A stretch of DNA of 64,000 nucleotides from Heloderma charlesbogerti (GCA_026122225.1 JANEZZ010002877.1:1860001-1924000), one strand, 5' to 3'; positions 51,666-63,829 are shown, numbered from the stretch's first letter. A program made the numbers and translations. Notes: a model not told the origin generated them from the sequence alone.

Positions 51666-53584
51666 CTCTGGCATAGTGTGTGACACAGCATTATGCATAA
51701 CTATAGATTAGACTGGGTGGGAGGAATGGGTAGTGCTTCCCTCCTTCTTTTTGTGAAATTTGCTGCATCCATTTTTCTATCACCAGCTAAACCTCCCTGT
51801 TAACTGTCAATAAAGGTACTCTAGGAAAGGGCCAAAGGTGAAGAAACCTCCCAAGAGAGTGTATAAGACATTCTGAAATTTGCTTAATCATTTCCATTTT
51901 GTTATATTTTATAGCCCCATCATAGCTCATCTGGAAATTGCCCACCAAAGGCTTTATGAACAATCAGTGTAAACTCCATCAAGCATGTTGTTCTCAGAAA
52001 CCCTATTTTTTTCTCGAAGAAATAAAAATGAGGCATGAAGTTTAAACAGGATCTTTACCAGTTAATCCCATGGTATTGCTTTAGGGGCACTTCTTTCAAC
52101 CTATGATGGCAATTCAGTGTAAATGTCTTCAGCTGCCTTCAATTTCTACAGCCAAGGGCTGGCATTTGATTTATCCTATCTCACATGTCCTTATTTCTTA
52201 CTTGCTCTTCTGTAACACATATCCATCCTTTTGTTCTCCCACATAGCAGGTTTCACAATTTAAATTTTTAATCCCTCTTTCCACACACCCTAACTCAACA
52301 TTAATACGGAGCCTGCTGTTTTTCCTCAAGACTCTTCCATCTGTTTTTCTAAGAAAGTGTAATACTCAGAGAAGGGAAAGTAAAGGAAGCTCTCTTTCCA
52401 GATATATATTATTTTCCCTGGAGAAGCAGTGACGATAAAGACTATCTGGCAATAAAATGCAACTGGGAGGCCTTTCTAATACAGGATTTCCTCTCTAGGG
52501 TGTCCAATGCAGTATTTGTTTTGCCAATCTGGATAATATATTAAACATGCCTCTTCAATATATTGCCACAGGAGGAAACGTATTTGGCAGCATGGAGTGT
52601 CCCCCCCACCCCCAGTCAGGAAATACACCTTCCTTAGCCTGTCTTGAGGAAGGCTATTATGCCTGAAAGCATGAGAAACCTTCATTGTATTCAGCCAGTT
52701 GGTCAGCATGACAACAACACAGCCAAGAGCAGCTTTGCAAAAATATGTGCTTCTGTCGTCATTTTTGCTGGCCACAAAAACTGATTCAAAACAATCAGTT
52801 GTCAATCTTTAACAACTGTAAGCATATTTGAATGTAAACTTAGCAGACGTTGCTACACGTTTTGCTGACAGAAGTAGCTTTGCTTATAGCCACTGGAAAT
52901 GTATAAGATTTAGGGCTTTTCAAGATGACAAAAATGCCATGTTAGCATTGGCCTGATTCAATATGAGTATCAAAATGCTTTGTCCACATGCAATGGATGG
53001 ATAGTAAAAGAGTTTTCCAGTATGGAAGGTTGCTGGACTATTGGCAGTTGGGGGAGCAGAGATTGTTAGTTACTTAAAAAGAAAAGAAAAAAGAAGTAGA
53101 TGTACACTCTACCACCGAGGAGGCCCAATCTATTACAACTCTGCCTCATAATCCTCATTCTATATCAGAAGAGCAGATTACATGAGGATTCTGACATCCA
53201 GGGTTGTTTTGCATGTTGAAAATTTAGCTTATACCCACTTGTATCCCTTAACTATGAAGTTGAATACATGCCCATATATTTCACTACAGAGAAAGAGAGA
53301 CAGATTCTGCATCTGTAGTTATTGCTGGATCTCCACAGCATGCTTTTGTAATCTACATGCACTGAAATAAACAGGTACCACCTCACACTTTATGGAGTAG
53401 AAAGCATACAGGCTAACTCTGTAACATGTACCTGCTAAAACATTCATACATGTCATGGTCCCCGCATTGCTAACTTCCTTGCTTGACTTCTTTTCTTGTC
53501 GTCTTTCTATTCAGCAGACTTCTACGGAATATTGGAGGGTTTCAACTCCTCAACACTGTGTTGGTCAACATCCTTTCCACTGTA
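51666..53584. other. Non-genic, nothing recognised
   Basis: About 1.9 kb of A/T-rich sequence without a conserved exon, RNA gene or repeat termini that I can identify. Confidence 0.35.
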
Positions 53585-53662
53585 CCAGAGGTGGGCAAAC
53601 TGCGCGCCTCCAGATGTGCTGGCCTACATCCTCCATAATCCTTAGCCAGCATAACCAGTTGT
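53585..53662. mobile_element. MITE fragment (CTCCAGATGT family)
   Basis: GTGGGCAAACTGCGCGCCTC then CAGATGTGCTGGCC and TAATCCTTAGCCAGCAT. Left arm mainly. Confidence 0.5.
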
Positions 53663-54640
53663 CACAAAAGATGAATTTAACATGTATTGTTGATAAGAAC
53701 CCATTGTATTTCATAGGAGTGCTGTTATAATAATCTGTGTATGTTAACTAAGGCCCCATCTATATGGCACAGCTTTGACCCACCCTGTCGCAATTGCGCA
53801 GCAGTGCAGCTTAAAGTCAGCATGCCCTGAGATACACTCGTGATGTACTGCACATTTCCCTTACAGACTCGTCGTGCCCCCCCCTTTTGCCATTTTACTG
53901 AAATGCGCAGCTGTGCAGAGTGTGGGGGTGCAACGCTTCAGTGGCTGTTTTGTATTTGAGGGGCTCTGCTGTATCTTTCCATCCCTTTTTAGGTAAAGTG
54001 TTTTGTGCTCCTTCATTTCTGCCCCACCAGTTTGTCAGTTCCCCAGCCTGAGGCTCTCACAGTGGTTCACACTCACAAGCATGAGTGGTACGTGCCTAGC
54101 CATCACTCCGAAATGGTGGCCAGAACGATGTTGGTCCTTCCCAAAGACCCCCCGCCCGGCCCTTGGGTACTGAGTCCATAACCATTGCAAAGATACAAAG
54201 CTGCAAAACTGCGTGAAAGTGTGATTAAATAGATGAAAATGCCCCTCTGTGCCTCTGTAACTGTGCAGCTGCAAAGGGATCGGGGGAGTAAAGAGGCATC
54301 ATAGAGTGACGCAGGCACTATGCATGCCTACAACATGCCCGCTGCAAAATGCAAAGTTGGTTCGGGGAAGGAACAGATGGCCTGTAACTGCAGGGAAACC
54401 TGCAGCAACCACCCCAAATCGCAGTAAAATGACTCCTTGGAACTCCGCATTTTCTGAGCAAAACCCACAGATGGCTGCAAAGCTGCAACTGCATCATCTA
54501 TCATGAGGGACCTCGACTCACACCCGCCCTGAAGTAAAAGCCTGGTGTAGATGGGGCCTAAGTATAGAGTGACTACATATGTATGCTATAAGCTAGCTTT
54601 AATGCAAAGATGTGCTCTTGGAACCAGGGCAAAGAAGCTT
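53663..54640 (+). repeat. Diverged repeat copy interrupted by the 53752 element
   Basis: 53663-53748 and 54562-54640 together align with the continuous 59383-59545: GTATTGTTGATAAGAA, TTTCATAGGAGTGCT and GTTCTTGGAAC.AGGGCAAA.AAGCTT. The 59-kb copy acts as an unoccupied site. Confidence 0.7.
53752..54558. mobile_element. TIR element (GGCCCCATCTACATGG family), 807 bp, TAA duplications
   Basis: Left GGCCCCATCTATATGGCAC, right CTGGTGTAGATGGGGCC. TAA at 53749-53751 and 54559-54561. Homologous over its length to 7465-8262. No transposase. The TAA target suggests a PIF/Harbinger relative. Confidence 0.85.
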
Positions 54641-55260
54641 TCTGTGACTGTGGTTTTGCTTGTTGTGATGCCCAGCTTCACAGTCATCTTTGATATTTTC
54701 AAGTATATTCCCAACAGAATTGTGTGTATCCATGTGGGTGGCTTTCCCTGGGTGATGGCCATGATGCTTGATGGTCTCAACAAAATCTTTCTTAGTTCAA
54801 GAGAATGACAGGCATTTAAATATTTTTTAAATAAATAAATAAATAAATGGCAAGTGATTTTACTGCTGTAAGATTCCTGTTCTCTTTGAGAAGCAAATGC
54901 CATTAAAATATTCAGTAAACACATCTGGAAAATGAGTTTCTGTGGTTGAAGGATAAAAATGGAACAGACACCCCCTGCTCTCTGAAATTATAGTCTTCGT
55001 TCTCTAAAAACACAGATTGCTGCTTGCCACTAATGGGTATCCTGAAAGCATTAGCAAATTGCTTTACTTGGTGGCTGAACTCGATATCTGGGAAACCTGG
55101 ATATTAACTTAAAATGTTAAAAACTCAAAAATCACTAAATATGGCAATAAGTTTTCCAGAGAAGAGTCTTTGAGGTATAGGTTGCTCCCCTGCTCTGCAC
55201 ACAGGGAGTAACATGCTATTATAAACCCCAAAGTGGGAGCATTTTTGTGCCTGATATGCA
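54641..55260. other. Non-genic, nothing recognised
   Basis: An (AAAT)n stretch at 54828-54848. No gene. Confidence 0.3.
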
Positions 55261-55261
55261 T

Positions 55262-55345
55262 AGCAAATTTATTTATTATTTACTTACTTACTTATTTATT
55301 AATTACTTTTCTATACCACCCAATAGCCGGCACTCTTAGGCCTGT
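55262..55345 (-). mobile_element. L2-clade LINE 3' tail
   Basis: A (TTTA/TTAC)n tract followed by TTTCTATACCACCCAATAGC and CGGCACTCTTAGG, matching the minus-strand L2 3' end seen at 39811-39880. Confidence 0.65.
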
Positions 55346-56157
55346 CTAGGGAAGGATGAATCTGTTAGCTTTGCTTTCTCCCACATTCAGATTTTTTAAC
55401 CCTCAAGTTCTTTTCATCCCAAATATGGAGAAATGTGTGAATTTTGGTATATTCTTATCAGAAACAGACTGAAACTAAATGATCAACCATCTGCACTGGC
55501 CACGTTCAACAGCTGCTATTCCCAGCATGGAGAAGACCATCTTGTAAATGACTTGTAGTTGTTAGAGACGAGGAGCCTGTCAGAAAGAAGAGGTGACTAC
55601 CCTGATTCAGTAGTAACGTGGTGGGCTTCAAATCCAGACTTTCAGGAACTAAGCATTCAACCCCCTGGGCCTTGGTGGACCAATCTGTTAAGTTTTGGTT
55701 TCTCCCACATTCAAATTTTCCAGTTCTTTTCACCTTGAGTATGGAGAATTTTGTGAAATGTGGTAAATTTTTATCAAAAATGAACTGAAATTAATTCCTC
55801 ACCCATCCTTAGGCCTGTCATACACACTTGTAGAGTGTGGAATCAGAGTGGTGAGCCTCACATCAGGACTTCTATGAAATCCATTTTGAATGCCAGGGCT
55901 CTGAGTAGTATCCTATTGTGCCTGTGCACTTGCAGAACCCACCGCTCATGCAATGGGTCTTTGGAACTTATAAAAATAACCCCAAATGAGGGGAAATGCT
56001 TATTTCTTGAATGGGGCAGGACAGTGAAACTCTCACATGAGAGCTCCGCTGACCTGTCCCTGTCTGGAAAATAAGCGTTTCCTCTTATTTCCAGGGTTAT
56101 TTTTAGAAGTGCCAAAGCCCCATTGCACAAGCAATAGGTCCTGTCAGCGCAGCAGAA
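55346..56157. other. Non-genic; contains a loose inverted repeat
   Basis: 55895-55990 and 56040-56140 are partly inverted copies (GGGCTCTGAGTAGTA..., GCAATGGGTCTTTGGAACTT against GCCAAAGCCCCATTGCAC), centred near 56015. This may be a foldback element; termini are not clear. 55375-55450 and 55685-55790 share diverged TTCTCCCACATTCA.ATTTT blocks. Confidence 0.4.
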
Positions 56158-57252
56158 TGTCAGGATTCCTTTAGACCCACTTTATTTCAACGACAAAAAC
56201 AAACACAGGCTTCAGTCTACAGCTTTTAATCCATTACTTCACAGGGTCATACAGATGCAAATTCTCAGTGACTCTCAGTTAGGGATGTTAGAGAAATCCG
56301 CCACGGATTCAAATGAGGCCGGATTCTTTGGAATCTGGCCTCTGGAATCTGCGGCGGATCAGCCCCACTTACCTCCACTCCAGGAGGATTTCTGCGCAGA
56401 ATGGCACCCAGCTGCTTGCTCAACCGGAGCTGTTCCTCTCCATACCAATTGCCATTTTTTAAAAAAAAAAATGGCGATCGGCAGGATGTGCCCATAGACT
56501 TATACACAAAATAGAGCCGTGAATCTTGCGTATAAGTCTATGTGTCCATAGACTTATACTCAAGATTCACAACTCTATTTTGCATATACGTCTATGGGCA
56601 CATCCTGCTGATCGCCATTTTTATTTTAAAAAATGGCAATTGGCGCGGAGGTGAATGGGACAGGTCCAGGAGGTAACCAGCCCTCAAGCCGGGCGGCTCT
56701 GCAGCATCCTCCCGGAGCGGAGCCACTCCAGAGGATTCCAGGCGGGGGGAGGAACAGATTGCCTCCCCGCCTGGGTGGATTCCCCACTGGAAGGGAGGGT
56801 GGGGAATCCATACACCCCTACTCTCAGTCTACAAAGGAATGCCATCAGGGGAATTCAAAAGGAAGTTACGAGAGTTGCCTGCCATTTGAAGAGGAAGGCG
56901 GTCTCACTAGCCTAACTTAAGGGGGGGGTCCCCCTCTCTTGTGATGCCTCTGAGTGCAGCTTTTCACGCAAGGCCAATCGGGTAGACCATCTAAGTTCCG
57001 CCCCACCTTCTCTCTCTTTGCTCTGCGCCTGTGTCTGGCGTCTATTAGATCAGACTTTGCTGTCTCACAATGGGGGGGGGATGTGTGTGTGAAGAGGAAC
57101 CCTCATCCTCAGCCAGCTGGACATTTGTAACCTGAGAAGCCGGCCCAGTCATGTCTCGACTAGCCTGGGAAAACACATCCCCCATGTCTGGCAGTTCTGC
57201 TTCAGAATCTGAACTGCTATCCCAGTCCCTGTGCTCAGGAACACCCCTGACA
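56158..57252 (-). mobile_element. Solo-LTR-like element interrupted by hAT insertion
   Basis: On the minus strand it starts TGTCAGGGGTGTTCC (57252) and ends AATCCTGACA (56158), typical TG...CA ends. Flanks TTCTT and TTCTG are a candidate 5-bp duplication with one difference. Without the insert it is about 546 bp and matches 31886-32466. It contains AAATAAAG near its end, a possible polyadenylation signal. No internal genes follow. Confidence 0.65.
56280..56820. mobile_element. hAT-like foldback element, 541 bp, perfect 8-bp duplication
   Basis: Starts TAGGGATGTTAGAGAAATCC, ends GGGGAATCCATACACCCCTA. CTCTCAGT at 56272-56279 and 56821-56828 is a perfect 8-bp target duplication, the hAT hallmark. 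The centre (about 56461-56637) is one large palindrome: ATGGCGATCGGCAGGATGTG and TATAAGTCTATG with their complements. No transposase. Confidence 0.92.
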
Positions 57253-57935
57253 AAGAAGCAGCAGAGGCAGAGAGGCCCTGCTGGATGTCTTGGACCATGT
57301 GAAATAACAATAACCTGAAGGGTTCTGCTGACATTGAGCTGAGCACTGTTCCCTCTCCACCCAGTAAGTAAAGCTGCTCCTGTATATCTGGGATGAGAAG
57401 GATCCTTTTGCATCGAGAAAGGGCTCTGTCCTCGAATCCCTTTTTCTAGGAGCCCTAATGTATGGTCATAACAAGCTCTTGAAGTAGTTGCATCAGTCCT
57501 ACCCTACCCATTTGCTTAAATTTGCCCCACCCTCATTGCACATGTGATGTAGCCCCTCCCAGGAGTTCATGCACATGGTAAAAACTTATGTGGATGGGAG
57601 GCCTGCACATGTACAGCTGTATGTATGTAGGCTTCCCATCTCCAGATGTTTCAACTGCACATGTGAACACCAGGGGTAGCTACATGGAGTATGTGATGGG
57701 GTGATTAATGTGGCATGGCCCCACTCACATGTAGAGGTAACTGGGATTTTGAATGTTTGGATAAGGCTAGTTTCTGACCACGAGGCCTGAACAATACTTC
57801 CTGCTGTCCAGTAGATGCAAGGCATGCAGCTACGTGTCTGGGAATTTTTACTGGAATTAATGCTTCTCGCCCCTACACATGCATGCACACGCAGGGTGTA
57901 GCTAGAATACATAAGAAAAACATTTCCATTGTCCC
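57253..57935. other. Non-genic, nothing recognised
   Basis: No conserved exon or element boundary. Confidence 0.3.
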
Positions 57936-57939
57936 AGCC

Positions 57940-58030
57940 TTTCCCAAACCGGTGCTCTCCAGAAGTTTTGGAATACATCGCCACTAGATGTAGCCCAAAC
58001 CTCTGGAGGGCACGAGGCTGGAGAAGGCTG
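57940..58030. mobile_element. Palindromic MITE (CTCCAGATGT family)
   Basis: CAAACCGGTGCTCTCCAGAA and AACCTCTGGAGGGCACGAGG are mirrored around a short centre with GATGTAG. Confidence 0.55.
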
Positions 58031-58690
58031 TCTTTAACCAATGCGTTACTGAAGGAAAACTGTTGGTTTCCTCACAATGCTGGCTTCTGCAAGAACAATT
58101 CGAATAATTCCTCTGCAGCAAACAAGAAAGTAATCTTTGATTAAAACAGAAGATAGACCAAGTGTATTTGAGAAACGCATAACATCCTGCAAGCCTTTCA
58201 GCAAACAAGACTAAAAACTTTGGTATTTTATCTTTCAAATTCCCAACCTCTGCATTCAAGGCCTTTCTGTTAGTCTCTTTTCATGGTATACATCAAATGG
58301 AGACTTAACTTGGTCATAATCTCTAGTGCATGGCGAACTCACACATTGCGTACTTCTGGAAACCTGTAGTGTTTGCATCTATCTGTGCATTCTCATGTTT
58401 TCCACAGTGATCTCTTCTGTATTTCTCAGCAGCACTGTGGGCTTTCACTTTTCCATGCCCTTTTTTCAGCACCTTCTTTCAACACCTTGCCTTCACTCCG
58501 CACTCCACATTGCCTTTCCTACTCGCCTCTGTGCAGTTATAACTTATTACCCTTCCCTCCAGATTTCCATTTTCTCTTCATCTGACTGTCCCATCCTTTG
58601 TTTTGGGGATGTCTGCATCTAACCTTTCATTATTCCCAAGTACCTCCCTTGATGTTCATCTTTGCTGCAAACCCACCACTACGGGCACCA
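58031..58690. other. Non-genic, nothing recognised
   Basis: Pyrimidine-rich sequence (58370-58660) that gives long chance frames. No gene motif. Confidence 0.3.
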
Positions 58691-58694
58691 TCAC

Positions 58695-58995
58695 ATGAAG
58701 CTTTTATTGTGCACTTGTGGTGGGTCACTCATGGAAGTTTGCGGGTCCTTTTCATGACATTGTCAACCTCCAGGACAGGATTTCCCGGTTATTCCATGTT
58801 AAAAAGATCAGGAGATGGTGAGGTATATCATTTAAATATCCCAGTTTTTCCCTACTGTGTACATTCATTGTTGTGCTATTAAACAGCCACCAGATGGCAC
58901 AGTTTCATTGAGATCTGTAGAACATTGAACATTAAAAACTTCCCCTCTCCGCAATCATATGGTCATCGTCTGGGAGCCCACAGTAAACACAGAAA
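58695..58995 (-). mobile_element. TIR MITE (CTTCTCCACACCAGGC family), copy 4, diverged
   Basis: AAGCTTTTATTGTGCACTTG, GGTCACTCATGGAAGTTTGC and GTCAACCTCCAGGACAG align with 49265-49370, and GCCACCAGATGGCAC with GCCATCTAGTGGC of that copy. The right end is unclear. Confidence 0.55.
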
Positions 58996-59109
58996 GGCTC
59001 CGCAACGGTAGGATTGCAGGGGTTTTCTTTAATGTAGAGATGCCCTACATCTCTCTAGCCATCTCTTTCTCTAAGCACTGCTGTGTGTCTAGCACTTTTT
59101 GTTCTAGAC

Positions 59110-59185
59110 TGCAATGCTATACCCACTTACCTGGGATTAATCCCATTGACCTCAATAGGGCTTACTTTTGAGTGGACACATATAG
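59110..59185. repeat. Short interspersed repeat motif
   Basis: GCAATGCTATACCCACTTAC, CTGGGATTAATCCCATTGAC and GGGCTTACTTTTGAGTGGAC, related to motifs near 38900, 42030 and inside family R. Confidence 0.5.
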
Positions 59186-59382
59186 GTTTGTGCTGCACCT
59201 TATACCTTTTCTCATTCTGAACCCATTGCTACTGCTTCTGATCCTTTATATCTCCCATTCAACTACTCAAAACTGGTCTTCACCCACCCTTCTAAATGAA
59301 ATTGCTACTATCAAGATCCTTTCTCTGTATCTATCTCTGAGACTTTCTTCCAGCACTATTGCTCTTGTTGTTTATTGGTCTT

Positions 59383-59545
59383 GTCACAAAATTTGAATGT
59401 AACATGTATTGTTGATAAGAATTCATTGTATTTCATAGGAGTGCTATTCATAATAATCTGTACATACATAACATTAGCTATGTTTCCTATAAGATAACTT
59501 TAAGTGCAAAACCGTGTTCTTGGAACTAGGGCAAAAAAGCTTGCC
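59383..59545 (+). repeat. Unoccupied relative of the repeat at 53663-54640
   Basis: Continuous where the other copy carries the 807-bp insertion. Shared blocks: AACATGTATTGTTGATAAGA, TTTCATAGGAGTGCTAT, GTTCTTGGAACTAGGGCAAA. Confidence 0.7.
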
Positions 59546-59915
59546 ACAGGTGGGTTGGTTAGTTCTTGGAAGTAAAAAGCTCATTACCTCATGAGGAGAT
59601 TGACCTTGGCAAGGCTGCTTCTGAAGTAAACTGTAAGCCTCACTACGTTATAGAGAAGTCCTCCCGAGGTCATGAGAAGGAGCTAAGACTGGGTCCAAAA
59701 AGGCCAGGTGCAAAGATGTGTGCTTAAGATAAAGGACATAGAGCTATTGCTAGGTACAATGTTATAAATAGCAAGACTTTGACATGGTTGCACAAAATGA
59801 TCCTGGAAGAACGAGAACCCTACCAAACATGATTACCTAAGTTCTGCCAACCATGCCTGCCACATAGGTAACTATAACATCTTAATGATGACTCCTTTGT
59901 TGGTTGAGAGGAGCT
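59546..59915. other. Non-genic, nothing recognised
   Basis: No identifiable element. Confidence 0.3.
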
Positions 59916-59919
59916 TTAA

Positions 59920-60324
59920 GAGAGCAATCCTATGGCTGCTAGACTGCATAGCAATCCTATGGCTGCCAGGTCATAGGATTTTTCAGTTCCCAGAAACTGC
60001 ACCCCCACCCCCTCCCAGGCTGCGTGGTTCTTCCCCATCTCCATGCTCATAACTGCAGTATGGAGTAAGCAAAAAGGGGGCATTCCCAGGGGCGGGGTGG
60101 GGAGGAGACCACGGAAGCATCATTACACTTCCTATGCACCATCCGGCCTCCTCCCCCCGCTTCGAGGTCCTCAGCTAGACAGCTAAAATTGGCTGTCTAG
60201 CCTCAAATGCAGAGTGGCCAGAGCACGGAGGAGAGGATCGCCTCCGTGCTCCGCCTGCCCTGCTTTGGATAGTCGGCCTCCTCCGGGTTCAGAAGTGGCC
60301 CACTATTCCAATAGGATTGTGCCC
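59920..60324. mobile_element. TIR MITE (CAATCCTATGG family) with TAA duplications
   Basis: Left GAGAGCAATCCTATGGC, right CCAATAGGATTGTGCCC. TAA at 59917-59919 and 60325-60327. 405 bp, G/C-rich interior with GCTAGACAGC/GGCTGTCTAGC hairpin as in 33736. Both are one family. Confidence 0.8.
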
Positions 60325-61585
60325 TAATTTTACTAATAAATACGCTAGCCGCTATTTCTATTATGTTTCTAATCATTCTAATTGCGTTGTATGTACCAAT
60401 GTATTTTTCTTGTTTCATCGTTGCAAAGTTTTGTTATTCTTCAATATTGTTTGAGCCATAAGTATGTTTTGTGGTACCACTTTATGTTATTTGGCTTGAG
60501 AGGTGTTTCAAGGTCCACAACCCATAAATTAACACTCAGCTGGGATTTACACACCTGTTGTTGAATGTGGTCTGTCCATAAAGCCATTGTTTTCTCTCTA
60601 GGTCCAATGAGTCACAGATACACCTGTTCCAATAAGGGAAACAAGCTAGTTGGATGGAGTAGGAATGGTTTACCCGTCTCAGTACAGTTGATCATTTTGT
60701 CTTCATTTATCCCCTTCCCTGGTTGGGCTTCTTTAATACTACTCCTGTTGCTTCTCCAATGTCTCCTGTTTCTTTTAGTGTGCTTCTTCCTCATTTTGCC
60801 AGTTCCCCATGAAACAATTGCCTCTTAAGTAACACAGAAATGCAAATTACATCCATGGACAAAGCCTTCTGTTCAATCTATTCTCTTAACTAATAAGTGT
60901 GACCTATAAAGGATAAAAATAACTGTCATTAAAAACAGAAGGAACAGTTTAATGAACCCTCCCCCCCCCCCGCTTCTGATTACAGTATAGACTGTAGTTA
61001 ACCATAAAGCACTGATTGCAGGTACATCTCATGTGTGGAGAGGATTTTTCTTTAATTATTAGAAACTCATCCCTGTTATTAATCATGTTCTGTTTAGAAC
61101 AATTGAAGGCAAGATAATTTAGCATACACCTGCACTACCCGAGACAAGAAGGATAAGCAACATTTTAAAAAATTACATGATAGCTAACTTTTATTATACA
61201 TTGTTAAAGGAATGTTAAAATCTAAATGATGTGTGGAACATTCACTAGTTAACTTCCATGCTAATATGAGCGTATGATGTTGTTATCCATACATGCAAAG
61301 GCAAATGCAAAGGTCAGCTAATTCAAGGTGCTGTTACAAAAAAGCCTAGATGTACAAAAAGTGATTGATCTAAGCTATTACCCAATATCCCAAAGCATTT
61401 TGGGTTAAACATATAGTGGGAATATTGCATGTCCAATACAGCTATAGAAAAGAACATTCAACTAGGAAGGACTGCACAGATGCAGGCTGACTCTTCACCC
61501 TTGTTTTACAGCTTCAATTCAAGGTTGTACAACATGCTGCCTACAGGCTTTTATCACAATCTTGAGGTTCCTAAGCATCTTCTAA
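60325..61585. other. Non-genic, nothing recognised
   Basis: A C-run at 60960-60971. No exon, RNA gene or repeat terminus identified. Confidence 0.35.
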
Positions 61586-61590
61586 TGTTG

Positions 61591-62369
61591 GCTGTGTTCA
61601 AATATCATGATAAACCATAATTCATCACCATGGGAACAAGCCTTTGATACACAGATCACACCTCCTCTCTCTGCCTCTGGTGAGGCTGCAAGGAGATCAA
61701 AAGCATTTGTTTCCATTTTTTATTAACCACAGTTTAGAATTATGTTCAGACCCTAAACTGTGGGTAATGTTAACTGTGCTTTGCTTGAAAAAAGCCAGCT
61801 TCATAGCCTACAGTTTAAAATTGATTTGTTTAAAACAAACTATAGTTAAGATTAACCATATTGACCCCATCCGTACATCATCACAACCCAGTTACCAAAC
61901 TGTGTGTTGCTGAGAAGATGAGCAGGAGTGAGAGAGTATGTGTGCATGCTGATTTCCATGAGCACACACCCACTTGCACTGAAATAAATAACCCAGGTTA
62001 AACCATGAGTACAAACTCTGGATTGTTCATACCCTCAATACCCAGAATTCCAAGTTTGGACATTATGATAAACAATCTAGGGACTGAGCATCCCTGACAT
62101 ATCGCAATGGGAGTGGGTAGGAACCAGCACACATGATTATTCCCGCTCATCAAGTCATGGATGTCCAATAACCCACAATTTGTTAACTGTGGGTTGTTAT
62201 GACGTGCAAACTGGGCCAGTTAACCAAAATCAGAAGCAAAAGCTTCCAAACTCCTCCTTGCAGCTGTGCCAAACAAAGAGACAGGAGGGAGGGCATGCAA
62301 TCCCAAGCTCACCTAGGCTTGTTCTGTCACCATAAACCATGGTTTATTCTGATGTCCGAACACTGCCAG
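61591..62369. mobile_element. Foldback element with AAACCATGGTTT core
   Basis: Outer arms GCTGTGTTCAAATATCATGA then TAAACCATAA, and the complement of TTATTCTGATGTCCGAACAC, are inverted. Further internal AACCA/TGGTT words (61730-62190) suggest nested palindromes. No coding capacity. Confidence 0.55.
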
Positions 62370-63270
62370 TATCTTTGTAAACATACTATAATGCCTGTGA
62401 AATAAAAGCTATATGGTGGCAAAAGCTTGGAATATTATTTGGAGGGCTTCATTTCTCCTGGCACTTAAGATAGTGGGAAATTAGGTGGCTAGCTTTTACT
62501 ATTACAATGTAGGTCACATTTCTTTACCAGCTTTGCAGTATCTAAACTGAGGAGTATAATTATCTTAACTGGATACATGGATTCATATCCCAGCTGAAGA
62601 GTGATCTACATAGACATTCTTGATGGAAAGAATGAAAGAATTGGAAATGTTAGAACTAAAGGATACTTTAGTAATGTTGTTTAGTATCACACCTGTAAGA
62701 GTTTGAACAGTTTTAGGTTCCTCAAAACTGAGGCAGTGTTCACTCTTCTACATAACTAACAACATATCCTCCATTAAAAAAAATCAAACAAACAGCCACT
62801 AATCTAATTAAACTGTAAATGTAACCATTGGTGGAGTTTCTTTTTTAAAAAAATTAAAAACTGGCATTAATCTATTGGATTCTGCCCATATGGTATTAAA
62901 ACTAAATTTTTGATATTTTAAAGAAGGCTATAGTAGAATGAAAGTACAATGATGATACTAGGACAAGAATAGTATATTTCATCTCGCTGAAGTAATTAAG
63001 AGAATGACTTAGACGTGAATACAAATAAAATGAAGAATGTTGAAATATTTTGAGTTCTCTGCTGGCAAAATCATTTTAAATGGTGGACAGCATAATGATG
63101 CCACCTAGTGCCAAAACACTTGTATTTTTAGTGTGTGTGCCAAATAGTACAAAACAGGTACTATCTCTCTAAAATGCTACATGACCTTAATCAAATACAA
63201 GGCACGTTTTGCTCACCTCTAGCATCTACAACCACAAACTATCAGAAATTAAGGCAAATACTCTAAAATA
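62370..63270. other. A/T-rich, nothing recognised
   Basis: No exon or element boundary seen. Confidence 0.35.
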
Positions 63271-63275
63271 CTTCA

Positions 63276-63627
63276 GGGCACAATCCCATTGATTGTGCCC
63301 TCGATGATCGTAAGCCCCTAAACTCGGGGGCTGACGAGCATCCTACGAAGGGTCCTCCTGCCCTGGATTTTTTCTCAAGATGGGCTGTTTTTGCCCATCT
63401 AGCTGGGCCACTTTGGAGGGGGAGGGAAGGAGGCTGGGGAGGCCTCAGGATAACTCATATCCTGGCCTCTCCAGTCTCCTCTCTCCCCACCGAAACGCCC
63501 CCTTCTCCCTTTCTCCGAGGTCCAATTTCCTCCTCTGAGGTTGGAGTGCTGTCTCCAGCATCGGACTGGGGAATGTGAAATATCCTATGGCCCTCAGATG
63601 CTGTCTAGGGGCCATGGGATTACTCCC
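63276..63627. mobile_element. TIR MITE (GGGCACAATCC family)
   Basis: Left GGGCACAATCCCATTG, right CATGGGATTACTCCC followed by TTA; TCA on the left. Interior matches 35930-36220 (CTTTGGAGGGGG, GGTTGGAGTGCTGTCTCC). Confidence 0.65.
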
Positions 63628-63829
63628 TTAATCTTCATTTTAGTACAAAGGTCAGTAATTTAATTTGTGTGCATGCACAAAAACACAATTCTTGAGCCTT
63701 TAATTTTAAATGCTTTCAGCAATAAGTGGTGATGCTGAGCCATGAATACATAGTAGCCATAGACAGTGGGTGGATTTGCACAATCATGGAACAGAAATAA
63801 TCCATGGTGGCTTCTTGTCCTTCATTGGG

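Noticed and set aside
58326..58622. 98-codon plus-strand frame rich in Cys, Phe and Ser
   Set aside because: It is in a pyrimidine-rich tract with a second overlapping frame; no family match or splice context.
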